DNA of 64,000 bases from Flavobacterium sp. J49 (GTDB taxonomy: Bacteria; Bacteroidota; Bacteroidia; Flavobacteriales; Flavobacteriaceae). Each line of letters starts with the position of its first letter. Within the stretch, counting starts at the first letter, position 1. Both the position numbers and the translations under genes were made by a program. The notes beneath the pieces are model-generated. The model worked only from the letters and a program-made list of their open reading frames with translations, was not told the origin of the DNA and did no database searches. Positions 41,598 to 50,841 of the stretch are shown here, one piece after another. The stretch covers positions 577,938 through 641,937 of the forward strand of contig NZ_JAAQQU010000104.1 in the NCBI RefSeq assembly GCF_011742145.1, read 5' to 3'.

Positions 41598-42635
41598 ATG
41601 AAAAATTTAATTTTACTTGTATTGAGCTTTACTCTTTTATTAGGGTGCTCTACTTCAGACGATGGTAATAATTCAACAACTACCTTTGTTCCATTAAATC
41701 CTACAAATTTAACAGGCAATAATCCTGCTAGCAGCCAAATAGTTTTAACATGGACTGATAACTCAACTAATGAAACGGGTTTTAAAATTGAGAGAAAAAC
41801 AATAAATGGAAATTTTTCATTGATTGGACAAACTACCGAAAATATTACCTCCTATAATGATTTAACTGTTCAACCTAATACTAGTTATACTTACAGAATT
41901 TATTCTTTTAACTCAGTAGGGAACTCAATTAATTATTCAAATGAATACACAATTACATCATCAGCTTTTAACATTCAAGGTATTAATGTTACAGATGTAG
42001 ATGGGAATGTTTATGAAAGCGTTAGCAATTGTTCTTTATCATTAACTTTTACTAAATCTAATTTGAATGTGTCTAAGTATACTGATGGTACACCCATACC
42101 CCAAGTTACTGACCCCTCACAATGGGCAAATCTAACTACTGGAGCCTGGTGCTATTATAATAATGACGCTAGTAATGGACCTATTTATGGTAAATTATAT
42201 AATTGGTATGCTGTTGCAGGTATTTATGATGCTAATTCTGCAAATAACCCTGCATTAAGAAAAAAACTCGCTCCTGTAGGTTGGCATATACCAACTCTTC
42301 AAGAGTGGACTGATTTAGTGAATTGTTTAGGAAGCGGAAATACCGTTGGTGGTAAATTAAAATCTATTGGAACTATTCAATCAGGCACGGGGCTCTGGAA
42401 TTCCCCAAATACAGCAGCAAATAATGAAAGTGGATTCAATGGATTACCAGGAGGAAATAGAGATGTAAGTGGTATTTTTGTCAACAAAGGCGATAGGGGT
42501 ATTTGGATGAGTTCTACTTTAAATGGAGGAGGGTCAGGAGCATATAATCAACAATTATTTTATAATGGTGGTTCTACAATTGCTGGAAATACTTCATTTA
42601 CTTTTGGTTTTTCAGTTCGTTGCATAAAAGATTAA
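41598..42635 (+). CDS. Surface lipoprotein with fibronectin III and FISUMP domains
   Basis: 345 residues. Signal peptide with lipobox LLLGC (Cys17) and acidic STSDDGNN after it. A fibronectin type III module (about 30-120: ASSQIVLTWTDNSTNETGFKIERK) is followed by a FISUMP (Fibrobacter succinogenes major paralogous) domain, about 130-345: VTDVDGNVYESV, YGKLYNWYAV, LAPVGWHIPTLQEWTDL, GFNGLPGGNRD and final VRCIKD. FISUMP proteins are exported adhesin-like proteins; the ligand is unknown. Element cargo. Confidence 0.85.
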   Translation: MKNLILLVLSFTLLLGCSTSDDGNNSTTTFVPLNPTNLTGNNPASSQIVLTWTDNSTNETGFKIERKTINGNFSLIGQTTENITSYNDLTVQPNTSYTYRIYSFNSVGNSINYSNEYTITSSAFNIQGINVTDVDGNVYESVSNCSLSLTFTKSNLNVSKYTDGTPIPQVTDPSQWANLTTGAWCYYNNDASNGPIYGKLYNWYAVAGIYDANSANNPALRKKLAPVGWHIPTLQEWTDLVNCLGSGNTVGGKLKSIGTIQSGTGLWNSPNTAANNESGFNGLPGGNRDVSGIFVNKGDRGIWMSSTLNGGGSGAYNQQLFYNGGSTIAGNTSFTFGFSVRCIKD

Positions 42636-42637
42636 AA

Positions 42638-43126
42638 TTGAAAAATTATTCTAATCATTACCTCAGAATTTTAGATGAAATAAACCCAACATCAGGATAT
42701 ATCCCTTCAAAAGTAGAATATGTAGCTTGGTATAAAAAACACTATAAAACCATAGCCAAACAAACATACAGTGATTTCTGTATGCAAGAGTTAATATGGG
42801 CTTTTCAAGAATTTAAAAATCTAGTTAGTTTTTTAGAACACGAACAAACCATAATTGAAGCCAATAATAAATACAAACTCTTAGACCAAGAAAATGATGA
42901 AGAGGTTATAGAGTGGCTAATTGATTATGAAAACGTTTATCAATATGCAGAACATTTTTATTGCTCCCATTTTGAATGGGAAGAGGGTAAAATTGAAGGA
43001 AATAAAATAATTGTATCAAAAGAGTTAGAAATTAAAATTGAGCTTAGTGATTTCAAAGAATTTATTGTGTTTGAAAAAACTTTTCGACCATTACTAACTA
43101 AGTATAAAAATGAATTGCAAAAATAA
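42638..43126 (+). CDS. Hypothetical protein at the right end of the element
   Basis: About 162 residues, unrecognised, soluble, rich in Glu, Lys, Tyr and aromatic residues. The frame is open from TTG 42620, overlapping the FISUMP gene by 16 bp, or from TTG 42638 just after its stop; the first ATG is far inside (position about 55), so the start is uncertain. It could also be a decayed gene that has lost its start. Confidence 0.5.
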   Translation: MKNYSNHYLRILDEINPTSGYIPSKVEYVAWYKKHYKTIAKQTYSDFCMQELIWAFQEFKNLVSFLEHEQTIIEANNKYKLLDQENDEEVIEWLIDYENVYQYAEHFYCSHFEWEEGKIEGNKIIVSKELEIKIELSDFKEFIVFEKTFRPLLTKYKNELQK

Positions 43127-43149
43127 CTTTTTAAACAATTTGAAATTTT

Positions 43150-43165
43150 GGGTCGAATTAGGGTC
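43150..43165 (+). repeat. Subterminal 16-bp repeat, right copy
   Basis: GGGTCGAATTAGGGTC, identical and in the same orientation as 28916-28931, 135 bp inside the right attachment repeat. Confidence 0.75.
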
Positions 43166-43300
43166 AAATAACATCTTGAAAGAATAGGATAAAAAAAGAA
43201 AAATAATGCTAAGAAATAATATGCGTTTTGATTTTTAAATGTCTGATAAATATCAAGTTATGATGAAGAATGCTAAATTTTAAAAAAGAAATAAAGCCTT

Positions 43301-43345
43301 CTGTTAATCAGAGGGTCCTTGGTTCGAGCCCAAGAGGGGGAGCAA
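43301..43345 (+). repeat. Right attachment site (45-bp direct repeat, tRNA-Asn 3' fragment)
   Basis: Identical to 28825-28869. It contains the anticodon loop to discriminator of tRNA-Asn without the 5' half, so it is not a working tRNA. Confidence 0.95.
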
Positions 43346-43349
43346 AAAG

Positions 43350-43384
43350 AAAGCCTGATACGAAAGTATCAGGCTTTTTTATTT
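43350..43384. terminator. Bidirectional terminator; probably the original tRNA-Asn terminator
   Basis: AAAGCCTGATAC pairs with GTATCAGGCTTT around GAAA, followed by T-run. It stands at the same distance from the right repeat as a terminator would from the uninterrupted tRNA and also ends umuD on the minus strand. Confidence 0.9.
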
Positions 43385-43818
43385 TATACACTCTTAATCA
43401 CATAAGTAACTATTCCCCAAATAACCAATTTATTGTCTTCGGCAATTTTAATCGGTTGGAATGCTTTGTTTTCGGGCATGAGGTATAGTGCGTCTTTTTC
43501 TACTTTGATTCTTTTTACGGTGAATTCTCCGTCAATGAGGCATACCGCAATTTTGCCGTCTATAGGTTCTATGCTGCGGTCGATGACCATAATGTCGCCG
43601 TCGTCGATACCGGCACCTATCATTGAAGTGCCGTCGGCTTTGGCGTAAAAGGTAGCCTCGAAGTTTTTGACCAATACTTTGTCTAAACTAATTTGGGTTC
43701 CTTCAAAATCAGCGGCCGGTGAAGGGAAACCGGCTTTGATACCGCCTTCAAAATAGGGCAGCGTTCTCGAGTTGTCGAAATCGGGTTTGAAGAAGGTGAG
43801 GTTGCTTTTTTTTGACAT
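43384..43818 (-). CDS. umuD: UmuD-like S24 peptidase, polymerase V accessory subunit
   Basis: 144 residues from ATG 43818 (MSKKSNLTFF); the frame opens at 43833. Self-cleavage site A29-G30 in KAGFPSP, catalytic Ser65 in GTSMIGAG and Lys102 in GEFTVKRI. After RecA-stimulated cleavage it joins UmuC for translesion synthesis. It lies downstream of umuC, the reverse of the usual umuD-umuC order, with a hairpin between. Confidence 0.93.
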   Translation of the reverse strand: MSKKSNLTFFKPDFDNSRTLPYFEGGIKAGFPSPAADFEGTQISLDKVLVKNFEATFYAKADGTSMIGAGIDDGDIMVIDRSIEPIDGKIAVCLIDGEFTVKRIKVEKDALYLMPENKAFQPIKIAEDNKLVIWGIVTYVIKSV

Positions 43819-43880
43819 GGCTTCTCGATACATTTTTGGCTAAGATATTATTTTTTCTAATGGCTTTGTTGGGCCAAAAA

Positions 43881-43906
43881 CACTCGAAGTGATGGCACTT
43901 CAAGTG
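43881..43906 (-). terminator. Hairpin between umuC and umuD
   Basis: CACTTGAAGTG pairs with CACTTCGAGTG (one G-T) over 4 nt and is followed on the minus strand by TTTTT. A likely terminator or attenuator just after the umuC stop. Confidence 0.65.
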
Positions 43907-43918
43907 ACCTTGATTGGA

Positions 43919-45184
43919 TTACCGGCAGGGGATTTTCAGAATATCGTTAAATTCGGTTGTGTATTTAGGGGATAAATGGTCTTGTTTCATTTTCCAGGTT
44001 TTTTGCAGGTCTTGGTTGGCCAATCGGATTTTGCGTTCGCCTGTTTTTTTATAATAGTCATCCATCACTTTCATGAGTTTTAAATGTTTGGGGTTTTCTT
44101 CTTCAAACAAATGGAACTGCTTTTGGTTTTCGGGGATGATGTTGGTTACAATGACGCCAGCTTTTTTATAGATTTCGCCTGCTTCAAACACTTCTTTCAG
44201 CATTTTTACAGCCAGGTTGCTAATGGTGATGGAAGAATTGCTGGCAAACGGCAGCGTTTCCATACGGTAGAAATTGTAGCGTTCTCTCTCGGTTTTGTAT
44301 TTGTCTTTTCTCAAATACAGGATTACGCCATGGCAACAGGATTTTTGTTTGCGTAGCTTTTCGGCACAAACCGTGGCAAAGGTTGAAACGCGTTCTTTCA
44401 TTTCATCAAGCGTCGTGATGTTTCCGGCAAAGCTTCGGGTAATGGCGATGTTTTTTTTGTCTTTGGGTTCTTCTAATCCTAACACCGATAGGCCTTCGAG
44501 TTCATATTTCAGCCGTAAACCCACCACACCCATTGTGGTCTTGATAAAGGTTTCGTGCTGAGGTAAGGTAAAATCGTAGGCGGTATTGATGTTCTTTGCC
44601 TTCATCTTTTTGGTCAGGCGGAAGCCAATGCCCCAAACGTCTTCGATTTTGGTCCATTTCAAGGCTTTTACGCGCTTTTCTTCCGAATCGATCACGTAGA
44701 CACCTTTGGTTTTTTCGGGGAACTTACGGGCGATTTTATTGGCGACTTTGGAAAGCGCTTTGGTTTCGGCAAAACCCACGGAAACCGGAATACTCAACCA
44801 CTTCATGATGCGGCTTTTCATTTGCAAACCATAGTCGTGAAAGTCGGGTATTTTTATACCGTCAAAATTCATAAACGCTTCATCGATGCTGTAAGGTTCG
44901 ACATGTGGCGTAAAACCTTCGAGTATTTTCATCACGCGGTTGCTCAAATCGCCATACAAAGGATAATTGGAAGAAAAGACTTGTATGTTTTTGGCTTTGA
45001 GTTCTTGTCGTACTTTGAATTCGGGCGCGCCCATCGGAATGCCGAGTGCTTTGGCTTCATCGCTTCGGGAAATGATGCAGCCGTCGTTATTGGACAAAAT
45101 AACAATTGGTTTTCCGACCAACTTAGGCTGAAAAACACGTTCGCAGGAAGCATAAAAGTTATTGCAATCGACTAAAGCATACAT
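43919..45184 (-). CDS. umuC: DNA polymerase V catalytic subunit UmuC (Y-family)
   Basis: 421 residues, normal UmuC length. Y-family motifs: YALVDCNNFYASCERVFQP with metal-binding Asp6, SNNDGCIISRS, YSIDEAFMNFDG with the catalytic Asp-Glu, and VGFAETKALSKVANKIAR; then the helix-hairpin-helix DVWGIGFRLTKKM and the little-finger domain. It replicates across damaged bases. No LexA-type box was recognised upstream. Confidence 0.95.
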   Translation of the reverse strand: MYALVDCNNFYASCERVFQPKLVGKPIVILSNNDGCIISRSDEAKALGIPMGAPEFKVRQELKAKNIQVFSSNYPLYGDLSNRVMKILEGFTPHVEPYSIDEAFMNFDGIKIPDFHDYGLQMKSRIMKWLSIPVSVGFAETKALSKVANKIARKFPEKTKGVYVIDSEEKRVKALKWTKIEDVWGIGFRLTKKMKAKNINTAYDFTLPQHETFIKTTMGVVGLRLKYELEGLSVLGLEEPKDKKNIAITRSFAGNITTLDEMKERVSTFATVCAEKLRKQKSCCHGVILYLRKDKYKTERERYNFYRMETLPFASNSSITISNLAVKMLKEVFEAGEIYKKAGVIVTNIIPENQKQFHLFEEENPKHLKLMKVMDDYYKKTGERKIRLANQDLQKTWKMKQDHLSPKYTTEFNDILKIPCR

Positions 45185-45234
45185 GGTATAAAATTACGCA
45201 ATAGTCGATAGTTTTTATAGGATGTTAATAAATA

Positions 45235-45267
45235 AAAAACCATCAAAATGGCGCTTTGATGGTTTTG
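45235..45267 (-). terminator. Terminator of the nuo operon
   Basis: ACCATCAAA (45239-45247) pairs with TTTGATGGT (45255-45263); on the minus strand a T-run follows. It lies 24 bp after the nuoN stop. Confidence 0.88.
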
Positions 45268-45290
45268 GGTATAATGAAGTAAAGAGCTTT

Positions 45291-46670
45291 CTAGTTCAAT
45301 AAATTAGTTACGAAAGAAGGATAAAGTCCGATAATGATATTCAGCAAAATCGAAACTACGGCGACAAAGTAATATACCACCGGAACAGCTTGTCTTTCTT
45401 CTGTCGCCTCTTTGGTATACATGGCCAAAATCAATTTAAAATAGTACCCCACACTGATAATCGAGTTGATTACGCCAATAATCACTAAGAATAAATAACC
45501 TGATTTAATGGTATCGCTGAACAACATAAATTTGGCAAAGAATCCGGAGAAAATCGGAATTCCCGCCATCGATAAAAGCGAAGCGGTTAATACAGCGGCC
45601 AATAAAGGATTGGTTTTACCCAAGCCGTTAAAGTTGGTTATAGCTTCGTTGTCTTTGTTGCGCGTTACATAAATGATTACGGCAAAGGAAGCGATACCGG
45701 CTAAAGCATAGGCTGCGGTGTAATACAGTAAAGTACTTGCTGCGGTTGATAAACTTAGGATCGCCATCAACATAAATCCGGCGTGTGAAATTCCGGAGAA
45801 GGCCAACATACGTTTTACATTGTCCTGACGCAACGCCATGATATTTCCGATGGTCATCGATAAAATAGACACTACCACAATTACCATTTCGAAAGTTGGG
45901 GTTAACGATGAGGTCAAACCGCTAAGAATTTTGTACAAAGTGGCCATGGCTACAACTTTGGCTAAAGTACTCATGGTAGCTGTGGTCAAAGCCGGTGAAC
46001 CTTCGTAAACATCGGGAGCCCAAAAGTGGAAAGGCGCCGCTGCGATTTTGAAAAGCATTCCGATTATCATCAAAGTAATTCCTATTGGGAACCAAATAGG
46101 CAATCCTAAACCGGAAGACAAATCTTTGATTTCGTTTATGTCAAAATAACCGGTTGCGCCATAAATCAAACAGATTCCGAATAAAATGATACCTGAGGCA
46201 AATGAGCCTAAGAGGAAGTATTTCATTCCGGCTTCGTTGCTCTTTAAGTCCAATCTTCGGCTGGCGGCTAAGACATACAGTGAAATCGACAATACTTCAA
46301 TGCCTAAGAAGAACATTGATAAGTTGGTAAACGAAACCATGGCTACGGCTCCGGCCAAAAGGAATATTTTGATGGCGATGAAGTCGGATATTTTGGTTTG
46401 ATGCTCTTTGTAGAAATCACCGCTAAGGACAATTAAGAAAATAGTCAGTAAGATGAATAAAGATGAGAAGGCGTTCGAAAATTTATCGACGGCAATCATG
46501 CTCACATAGTTGGAATCAATGCTTGGGTCTATAGCCCAAAGATTTAAGGATATACCTAAAATGGCAAGTAAACCTATTACAGTAACCGGAACCAGTAGTT
46601 TTCTTAAATTGAAGATTTCTGCCAACAGACAAAAAACGCCTAATGATACTATTGTTATTAATACTTGCAT
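45291..46670 (-). CDS. nuoN: NADH-quinone oxidoreductase subunit N
   Basis: 459-residue antiporter-like membrane subunit with about 14 transmembrane helices. The conserved KIAAAPFHFWAPDVYEGSPAL segment of Mrp-like subunits is clear. It is one of three proton-pumping subunits of complex I and the last gene of the nuo operon, 4 bp after nuoM. Confidence 0.96.
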   Translation of the reverse strand: MQVLITIVSLGVFCLLAEIFNLRKLLVPVTVIGLLAILGISLNLWAIDPSIDSNYVSMIAVDKFSNAFSSLFILLTIFLIVLSGDFYKEHQTKISDFIAIKIFLLAGAVAMVSFTNLSMFFLGIEVLSISLYVLAASRRLDLKSNEAGMKYFLLGSFASGIILFGICLIYGATGYFDINEIKDLSSGLGLPIWFPIGITLMIIGMLFKIAAAPFHFWAPDVYEGSPALTTATMSTLAKVVAMATLYKILSGLTSSLTPTFEMVIVVVSILSMTIGNIMALRQDNVKRMLAFSGISHAGFMLMAILSLSTAASTLLYYTAAYALAGIASFAVIIYVTRNKDNEAITNFNGLGKTNPLLAAVLTASLLSMAGIPIFSGFFAKFMLFSDTIKSGYLFLVIIGVINSIISVGYYFKLILAMYTKEATEERQAVPVVYYFVAVVSILLNIIIGLYPSFVTNLLN

Positions 46671-46674
46671 TTTA

Positions 46675-48111
46675 TTATTTATTTATTACTTCTAAAATTT
46701 CTTTTAAACTAGGCGTTACCAAATCTACAATTGGCTTCGGATACAAACCGAAGAACAGTAAAAACGCGATGATTGCCACAAAGGTAATCGCTTCGTTAGC
46801 TGTTACATCGGCAAATACTTTGGTGTTGGTTTCTCCTAACATTACGTTCTGGAACATTTTCAACATATAGTAAGCACCCAAAATAATAGTGGTTCCACCC
46901 AAAACGGCGAACCAAATATTCACTTGGCTTAAACTGTACAATACCGTGAATTCTCCCACGAAGTTAAAAGTTCCCGGCAAAGCCACTGAGGCCAAAACCA
47001 AAATCATAAACATGGAAGTGAATTTAGGCGTTTGTGAACGAATTCCGCCTAAATCAGCTATTGTTCTGGTTTCATATCTTCTGAAGATTACTTCCGCAGC
47101 GAAGAACAAACCTACGATTACAAAACCGTGGGCAATCATTTGCGAAACCGCACCGCTTAATCCGTCAAGGGTTAACGTATAACATCCGGCGGCGATCAAA
47201 CCAACGTGTGCTAATGACGAGTAAGCCAATAATTTCTTTACATCTTTTTGGCGTAAAGCCACAATAGAACCATAAATCACACCGGCAATACTCAATCCGA
47301 TTAAAACAGGCATCCAACATTTGGCAGCATTGGGCGCGATAGGCAATTGCCAACGGATAACACTGTACAATCCCATTTTCAACATGATACCGGATAAAAG
47401 CATCGTTCCAACGGTTGGTGCTTTTTGGTACACTTTGGCCTGCCAAGTATGGAAAGGAATAATCGGAATTTTGATAGCATAAGCCAAGAAGAAAGCAAAG
47501 AAAATCCAGCATTCTTCCGTAGTGGTTAGTTCTAATTGGTATAAATCACCTAAAAGGAAACTTCCGGCTTTAGAATACAAATAGGCAAAAGCGATTAGCA
47601 TGAATAGTGAACCTCCAAGTGTGTAGATGAAGAATTTCACCACAGCTTTTTTGCGTTCCTCGGCGTCACCGTTACCCCAAATTAAAGCGATGAAGTAAAT
47701 TGGAATCAAAGCCATTTCCCAGAAGATATAGTATAATAATCCGTCTGCTGCTAAGAATGTTCCAACCATGGCAAACGACATAAACAATACTAAAGCATAA
47801 AAGTTTTTAGCATTGGTAAAACTGTTTCCAAAAGAAGAGAACACGATCAAAGGCGTTAGCGCAGTAGTCAATAAAACCATGGCCATAGATAAACCGTCGG
47901 CTTTAAAAGCTAAGGTTACTTTTGGATTGGCAATCCATTGACCAATATAACTGATGACGGCACCTTGGTTCAATAAGTTTAACAAATACAAAGACAAACC
48001 TAAAGCGCCCAAACTGAATACCAAAGCGACTTTAGAAGCTAATTTATCTCCTGCGAAGAATGTGACAACGGCACCAACCAGAAGTAATAATAATATAGTA
48101 GTTACATCCAT
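46675..48111 (-). CDS. nuoM: NADH-quinone oxidoreductase subunit M
   Basis: 478-residue antiporter-like membrane subunit, about 14 helices. Signature IPIIPFHTWQAKVYQKAPTVGTMLLSGIMLKMGLY; acidic FYIFWEMALIPIYF carries the conserved membrane Glu. Pumps protons in the distal arm. 10 bp after nuoL. Confidence 0.97.
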   Translation of the reverse strand: MDVTTILLLLLVGAVVTFFAGDKLASKVALVFSLGALGLSLYLLNLLNQGAVISYIGQWIANPKVTLAFKADGLSMAMVLLTTALTPLIVFSSFGNSFTNAKNFYALVLFMSFAMVGTFLAADGLLYYIFWEMALIPIYFIALIWGNGDAEERKKAVVKFFIYTLGGSLFMLIAFAYLYSKAGSFLLGDLYQLELTTTEECWIFFAFFLAYAIKIPIIPFHTWQAKVYQKAPTVGTMLLSGIMLKMGLYSVIRWQLPIAPNAAKCWMPVLIGLSIAGVIYGSIVALRQKDVKKLLAYSSLAHVGLIAAGCYTLTLDGLSGAVSQMIAHGFVIVGLFFAAEVIFRRYETRTIADLGGIRSQTPKFTSMFMILVLASVALPGTFNFVGEFTVLYSLSQVNIWFAVLGGTTIILGAYYMLKMFQNVMLGETNTKVFADVTANEAITFVAIIAFLLFFGLYPKPIVDLVTPSLKEILEVINK

Positions 48112-48121
48112 TATGTAAAAA

Positions 48122-49999
48122 TTATTGAGCTATAAATAAATAAGTAATGATGGCACAAATACCAAGCACAAAGACAAAAAGGTACAACCCGATATTTCCG
48201 TTGTGTAATTTTTTTCCTTGAGTTCCGATTCCGTTAGCCAAAGTCCCGAAACTGAAAACCACTTTGCCTAAAGCCGGTTCTAAGGTTGTGCGGAAGAAAT
48301 TGGCCAAACCGTTAATCGGTTTTACGATTAAGAACGTGTAAAATTCGTCAACATAATATTTGTTGTAAACCGTTTTGTTGAAACCAACGATTTGGGAATC
48401 TTCTTTAGGTACAAAACCACCTTTGATGTATTTGGCATTCGCCCAAATAATCCCAACGATAGCACCCGCTAAAGCAATACCCATTAACATAAACTCTTGC
48501 GTTCCTAAATGGTGTGCTTCGTGTTTGGCCGCTAAAATCGGTTCCAAGAAATGGTTCAACCACATACTTCCCGGTAAGTTAATCGCACCACCAATCACCG
48601 CTAAAACGGCTAAGATTACCAATGGAATCGTGATTAAACTCGGACTTTCGTGTAAGTGGTGTTTTTGTTCTTCCGTACCTCTGAATTCTTTGAAGAATGT
48701 CAAGTACATCAATCGGAACATATAAAAAGCGGTCATAATCGATGCAATCGAAGCCACTACCCATAATACTTTGTTGTGTTCAAAAGCGACCATTAAGATT
48801 TCGTCTTTTGACCAGAAACCGGCAAACGGGAAAATACCTGCAATCGCTAAGGTAGAAATCATCATTGTCCAGAAGGTGATAGGCATTGCTTTGCGCAAGC
48901 CACCCATTTTTCGCATGTCTTGTTCGCCGTGTAAGCCGTGAATCACCGAACCGGAACCTAAGAACAAACACGCTTTGAAGAAGGCATGTGTGATTACGTG
49001 GAATACCGCTACGGTGTAAGCGCCAAGACCTAAAGCCAAGAACATCAATCCCAATTGGGAAACGGTAGAGTAGGCCAAAACTTTTTTGATATCATTTTGT
49101 AATAAACCGATTGATGCCGCAACTAAAGCGGTGGCAGCTCCAACGATGGCGATAATATTTTGTACATCCGGCGTAATGTCGAATAAGAAGTTCATGCGTG
49201 TTACCATAAAGATACCGGCGGTAACCATCGTAGCGGCGTGAATTAACGCAGAAACCGGTGTCGGACCGGCCATCGCATCGGGTAACCAAGTATATAGCGG
49301 TAATTGAGCTGACTTTCCACAAGCTCCGATGAATAAGCATAAAGCAGCAACACCAAGCATTACAGTATCGGCATTACCGGCTGTTAACGCCGTTTTGATT
49401 TCGTTATAGTTTAGAGTGGAGAATAAAGCAGCGATGATAAACATCCCGATTAGGAAACCTAAATCTCCGATTCTGTTCATGATGAACGCTTTTTTAGCCG
49501 CATCGTTATACGGTTGGTTTTTATACCAGAAACCGATTAACAAATAGGAACACAATCCAACGCCTTCCCAACCGATAAACATCACCAATAAGTTGCTTCC
49601 GATAACCAAGGTAATCATGAAGAAAACGAATAGGTTTAAGTAAGCGAAGAACTTGTGCATGTTCTCGTCATCGTGCATATAGCTGATGGAGTAGAGGTGA
49701 ATCAACGAACCGATTCCGGTTACGAATAACAACCACAATAAAGACAATTGGTCTAATAAAATACCGAAGTCTAATTTGAAATTACTCACTTGAATCCAAT
49801 CAAATAAAGAAATTTCAAATGGTTTTCCGTTTTGGTTCAATTGGGCAAAAAAGCAGATGCTTAATAGGAACGATACCACTACGGTTAGCGTTCCGATAGC
49901 ACCGGATACATTTCTGCTTACTTTTTTTCCAAAGAAAATATTGAAAAGAAATCCAACAAATGGAGATAAGAGTAATACTAAAGCTAAATTTGTTTCCAT
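48122..49999 (-). CDS. nuoL: NADH-quinone oxidoreductase subunit L
   Basis: 625 residues; antiporter-like core (GWEGVGLCSYLLIGFWY, GKSAQLPLYTWLPDAMAGPTPVSALIHAATMVTAG) plus the long C-terminal lateral helix and extra membrane segment typical of NuoL. Length is normal. It forms the distal proton channel of complex I. 6 bp after nuoK. Confidence 0.97.
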   Translation of the reverse strand: METNLALVLLLSPFVGFLFNIFFGKKVSRNVSGAIGTLTVVVSFLLSICFFAQLNQNGKPFEISLFDWIQVSNFKLDFGILLDQLSLLWLLFVTGIGSLIHLYSISYMHDDENMHKFFAYLNLFVFFMITLVIGSNLLVMFIGWEGVGLCSYLLIGFWYKNQPYNDAAKKAFIMNRIGDLGFLIGMFIIAALFSTLNYNEIKTALTAGNADTVMLGVAALCLFIGACGKSAQLPLYTWLPDAMAGPTPVSALIHAATMVTAGIFMVTRMNFLFDITPDVQNIIAIVGAATALVAASIGLLQNDIKKVLAYSTVSQLGLMFLALGLGAYTVAVFHVITHAFFKACLFLGSGSVIHGLHGEQDMRKMGGLRKAMPITFWTMMISTLAIAGIFPFAGFWSKDEILMVAFEHNKVLWVVASIASIMTAFYMFRLMYLTFFKEFRGTEEQKHHLHESPSLITIPLVILAVLAVIGGAINLPGSMWLNHFLEPILAAKHEAHHLGTQEFMLMGIALAGAIVGIIWANAKYIKGGFVPKEDSQIVGFNKTVYNKYYVDEFYTFLIVKPINGLANFFRTTLEPALGKVVFSFGTLANGIGTQGKKLHNGNIGLYLFVFVLGICAIITYLFIAQ

Positions 50000-50005
50000 C
50001 TCAGA

Positions 50006-50326
50006 TTATCCTTTTAAATTCTTTAAATTATCAATATCAATCGACCCTAAGTTTCTGAATACCGAAACTAAGATGGCCAATCCAACGGCCACTTCCGCTG
50101 CGGCAACCGCCATCGAGAAAAATACAAAGACTTGTCCTTCGGCATCTTGGTGGTATGTTGAAAACGCTACAAACAATAAGTTGACCGCATTCAGCATGAT
50201 TTCAATCGACATGAAAACAATGATGGCATTTCGGCGGTACAACACTCCAAATACTCCGATACAGAATAGTAGTACCGAAAGGAAAATGTAGTTTTCTATC
50301 CCTATTTCATTTAAAATATTGTTCAT
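50006..50326 (-). CDS. nuoK: NADH-quinone oxidoreductase subunit K
   Basis: 106 residues, three transmembrane helices, with the conserved membrane glutamates in [18 protein letters not shown] and [11 protein letters not shown]. Overlaps nuoJ by 1 bp. Confidence 0.96.
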   Translation of the reverse strand: MNNILNEIGIENYIFLSVLLFCIGVFGVLYRRNAIIVFMSIEIMLNAVNLLFVAFSTYHQDAEGQVFVFFSMAVAAAEVAVGLAILVSVFRNLGSIDIDNLKNLKG

Positions 50327-50841
50327 TATTTTTTCTCCGTTTTTTCTTTTTTAGACAATAAAACTACACCAATCATTGCTACTAACAATAGGATAGAAGC
50401 AAATTCGAATGGTACCATATATTCGTTCAGTAATATTTTCCCAAGGGTTTTGATCGATTGGAAATCTTCTCCTGAAGTATCGTAATCGCCCATAATGGTT
50501 TTTGAATTGATGAAAATAGTCACCAACACGATGCTCATTAGAATAAAAACAACGATAGCGCCAAGTCTGGTGATTCTGGGTTTGTGGACTTCATTTTCCT
50601 TATTCAAATTCATCAACATGATGGTAAACAGGAAGAGTACCATAATCGCTCCCGAATACACTATAATATGTACTATGGCCAAAAACTGTGCATTGAATAA
50701 CAAGTAATGACCGGCGATTGAGAAGAAACAAAGCACTAAGTAAATGGCACTGTGAATAGGGTTTTTACTGTAAATGGTTAAAAACGCCGTGGCCAACGTA
50801 ATGGCTGCTAAAAAGTAGAAAGTAATTAATATAGGCGACAT
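50326..50841 (-). CDS. nuoJ: NADH-quinone oxidoreductase subunit J
   Basis: 171 residues, about five transmembrane helices, with the conserved [22 protein letters not shown] segment. Overlaps nuoI and nuoK by 1 bp each. Confidence 0.96.
   Translation of the reverse strand: MSPILITFYFLAAITLATAFLTIYSKNPIHSAIYLVLCFFSIAGHYLLFNAQFLAIVHIIVYSGAIMVLFLFTIMLMNLNKENEVHKPRITRLGAIVVFILMSIVLVTIFINSKTIMGDYDTSGEDFQSIKTLGKILLNEYMVPFEFASILLLVAMIGVVLLSKKEKTEKK

Larger units (their letters stand above)
28825..43345. mobile_element. Integrated genomic element in tRNA-Asn, about 14.5 kb
   Basis: Bounded by a perfect 45-bp direct repeat, clearly richer in A+T than the flanks, and carrying a tyrosine integrase, an excisionase-like HTH protein, DUF3987, a Sak4-like ATPase, DUF3871 and RadC-like genes, a probable restriction-modification operon and lipoprotein cargo. 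No relaxase, type IV secretion or phage structural gene is seen, so it is not self-transmissible by any route visible here. It may be a mobilisable element or a phage satellite. Confidence 0.9.

Noticed and set aside
43301..43342. Second tRNA-Asn
   Set aside because: Only the 3' half is present, with no acceptor 5' strand or D-arm; it is the right attachment repeat.
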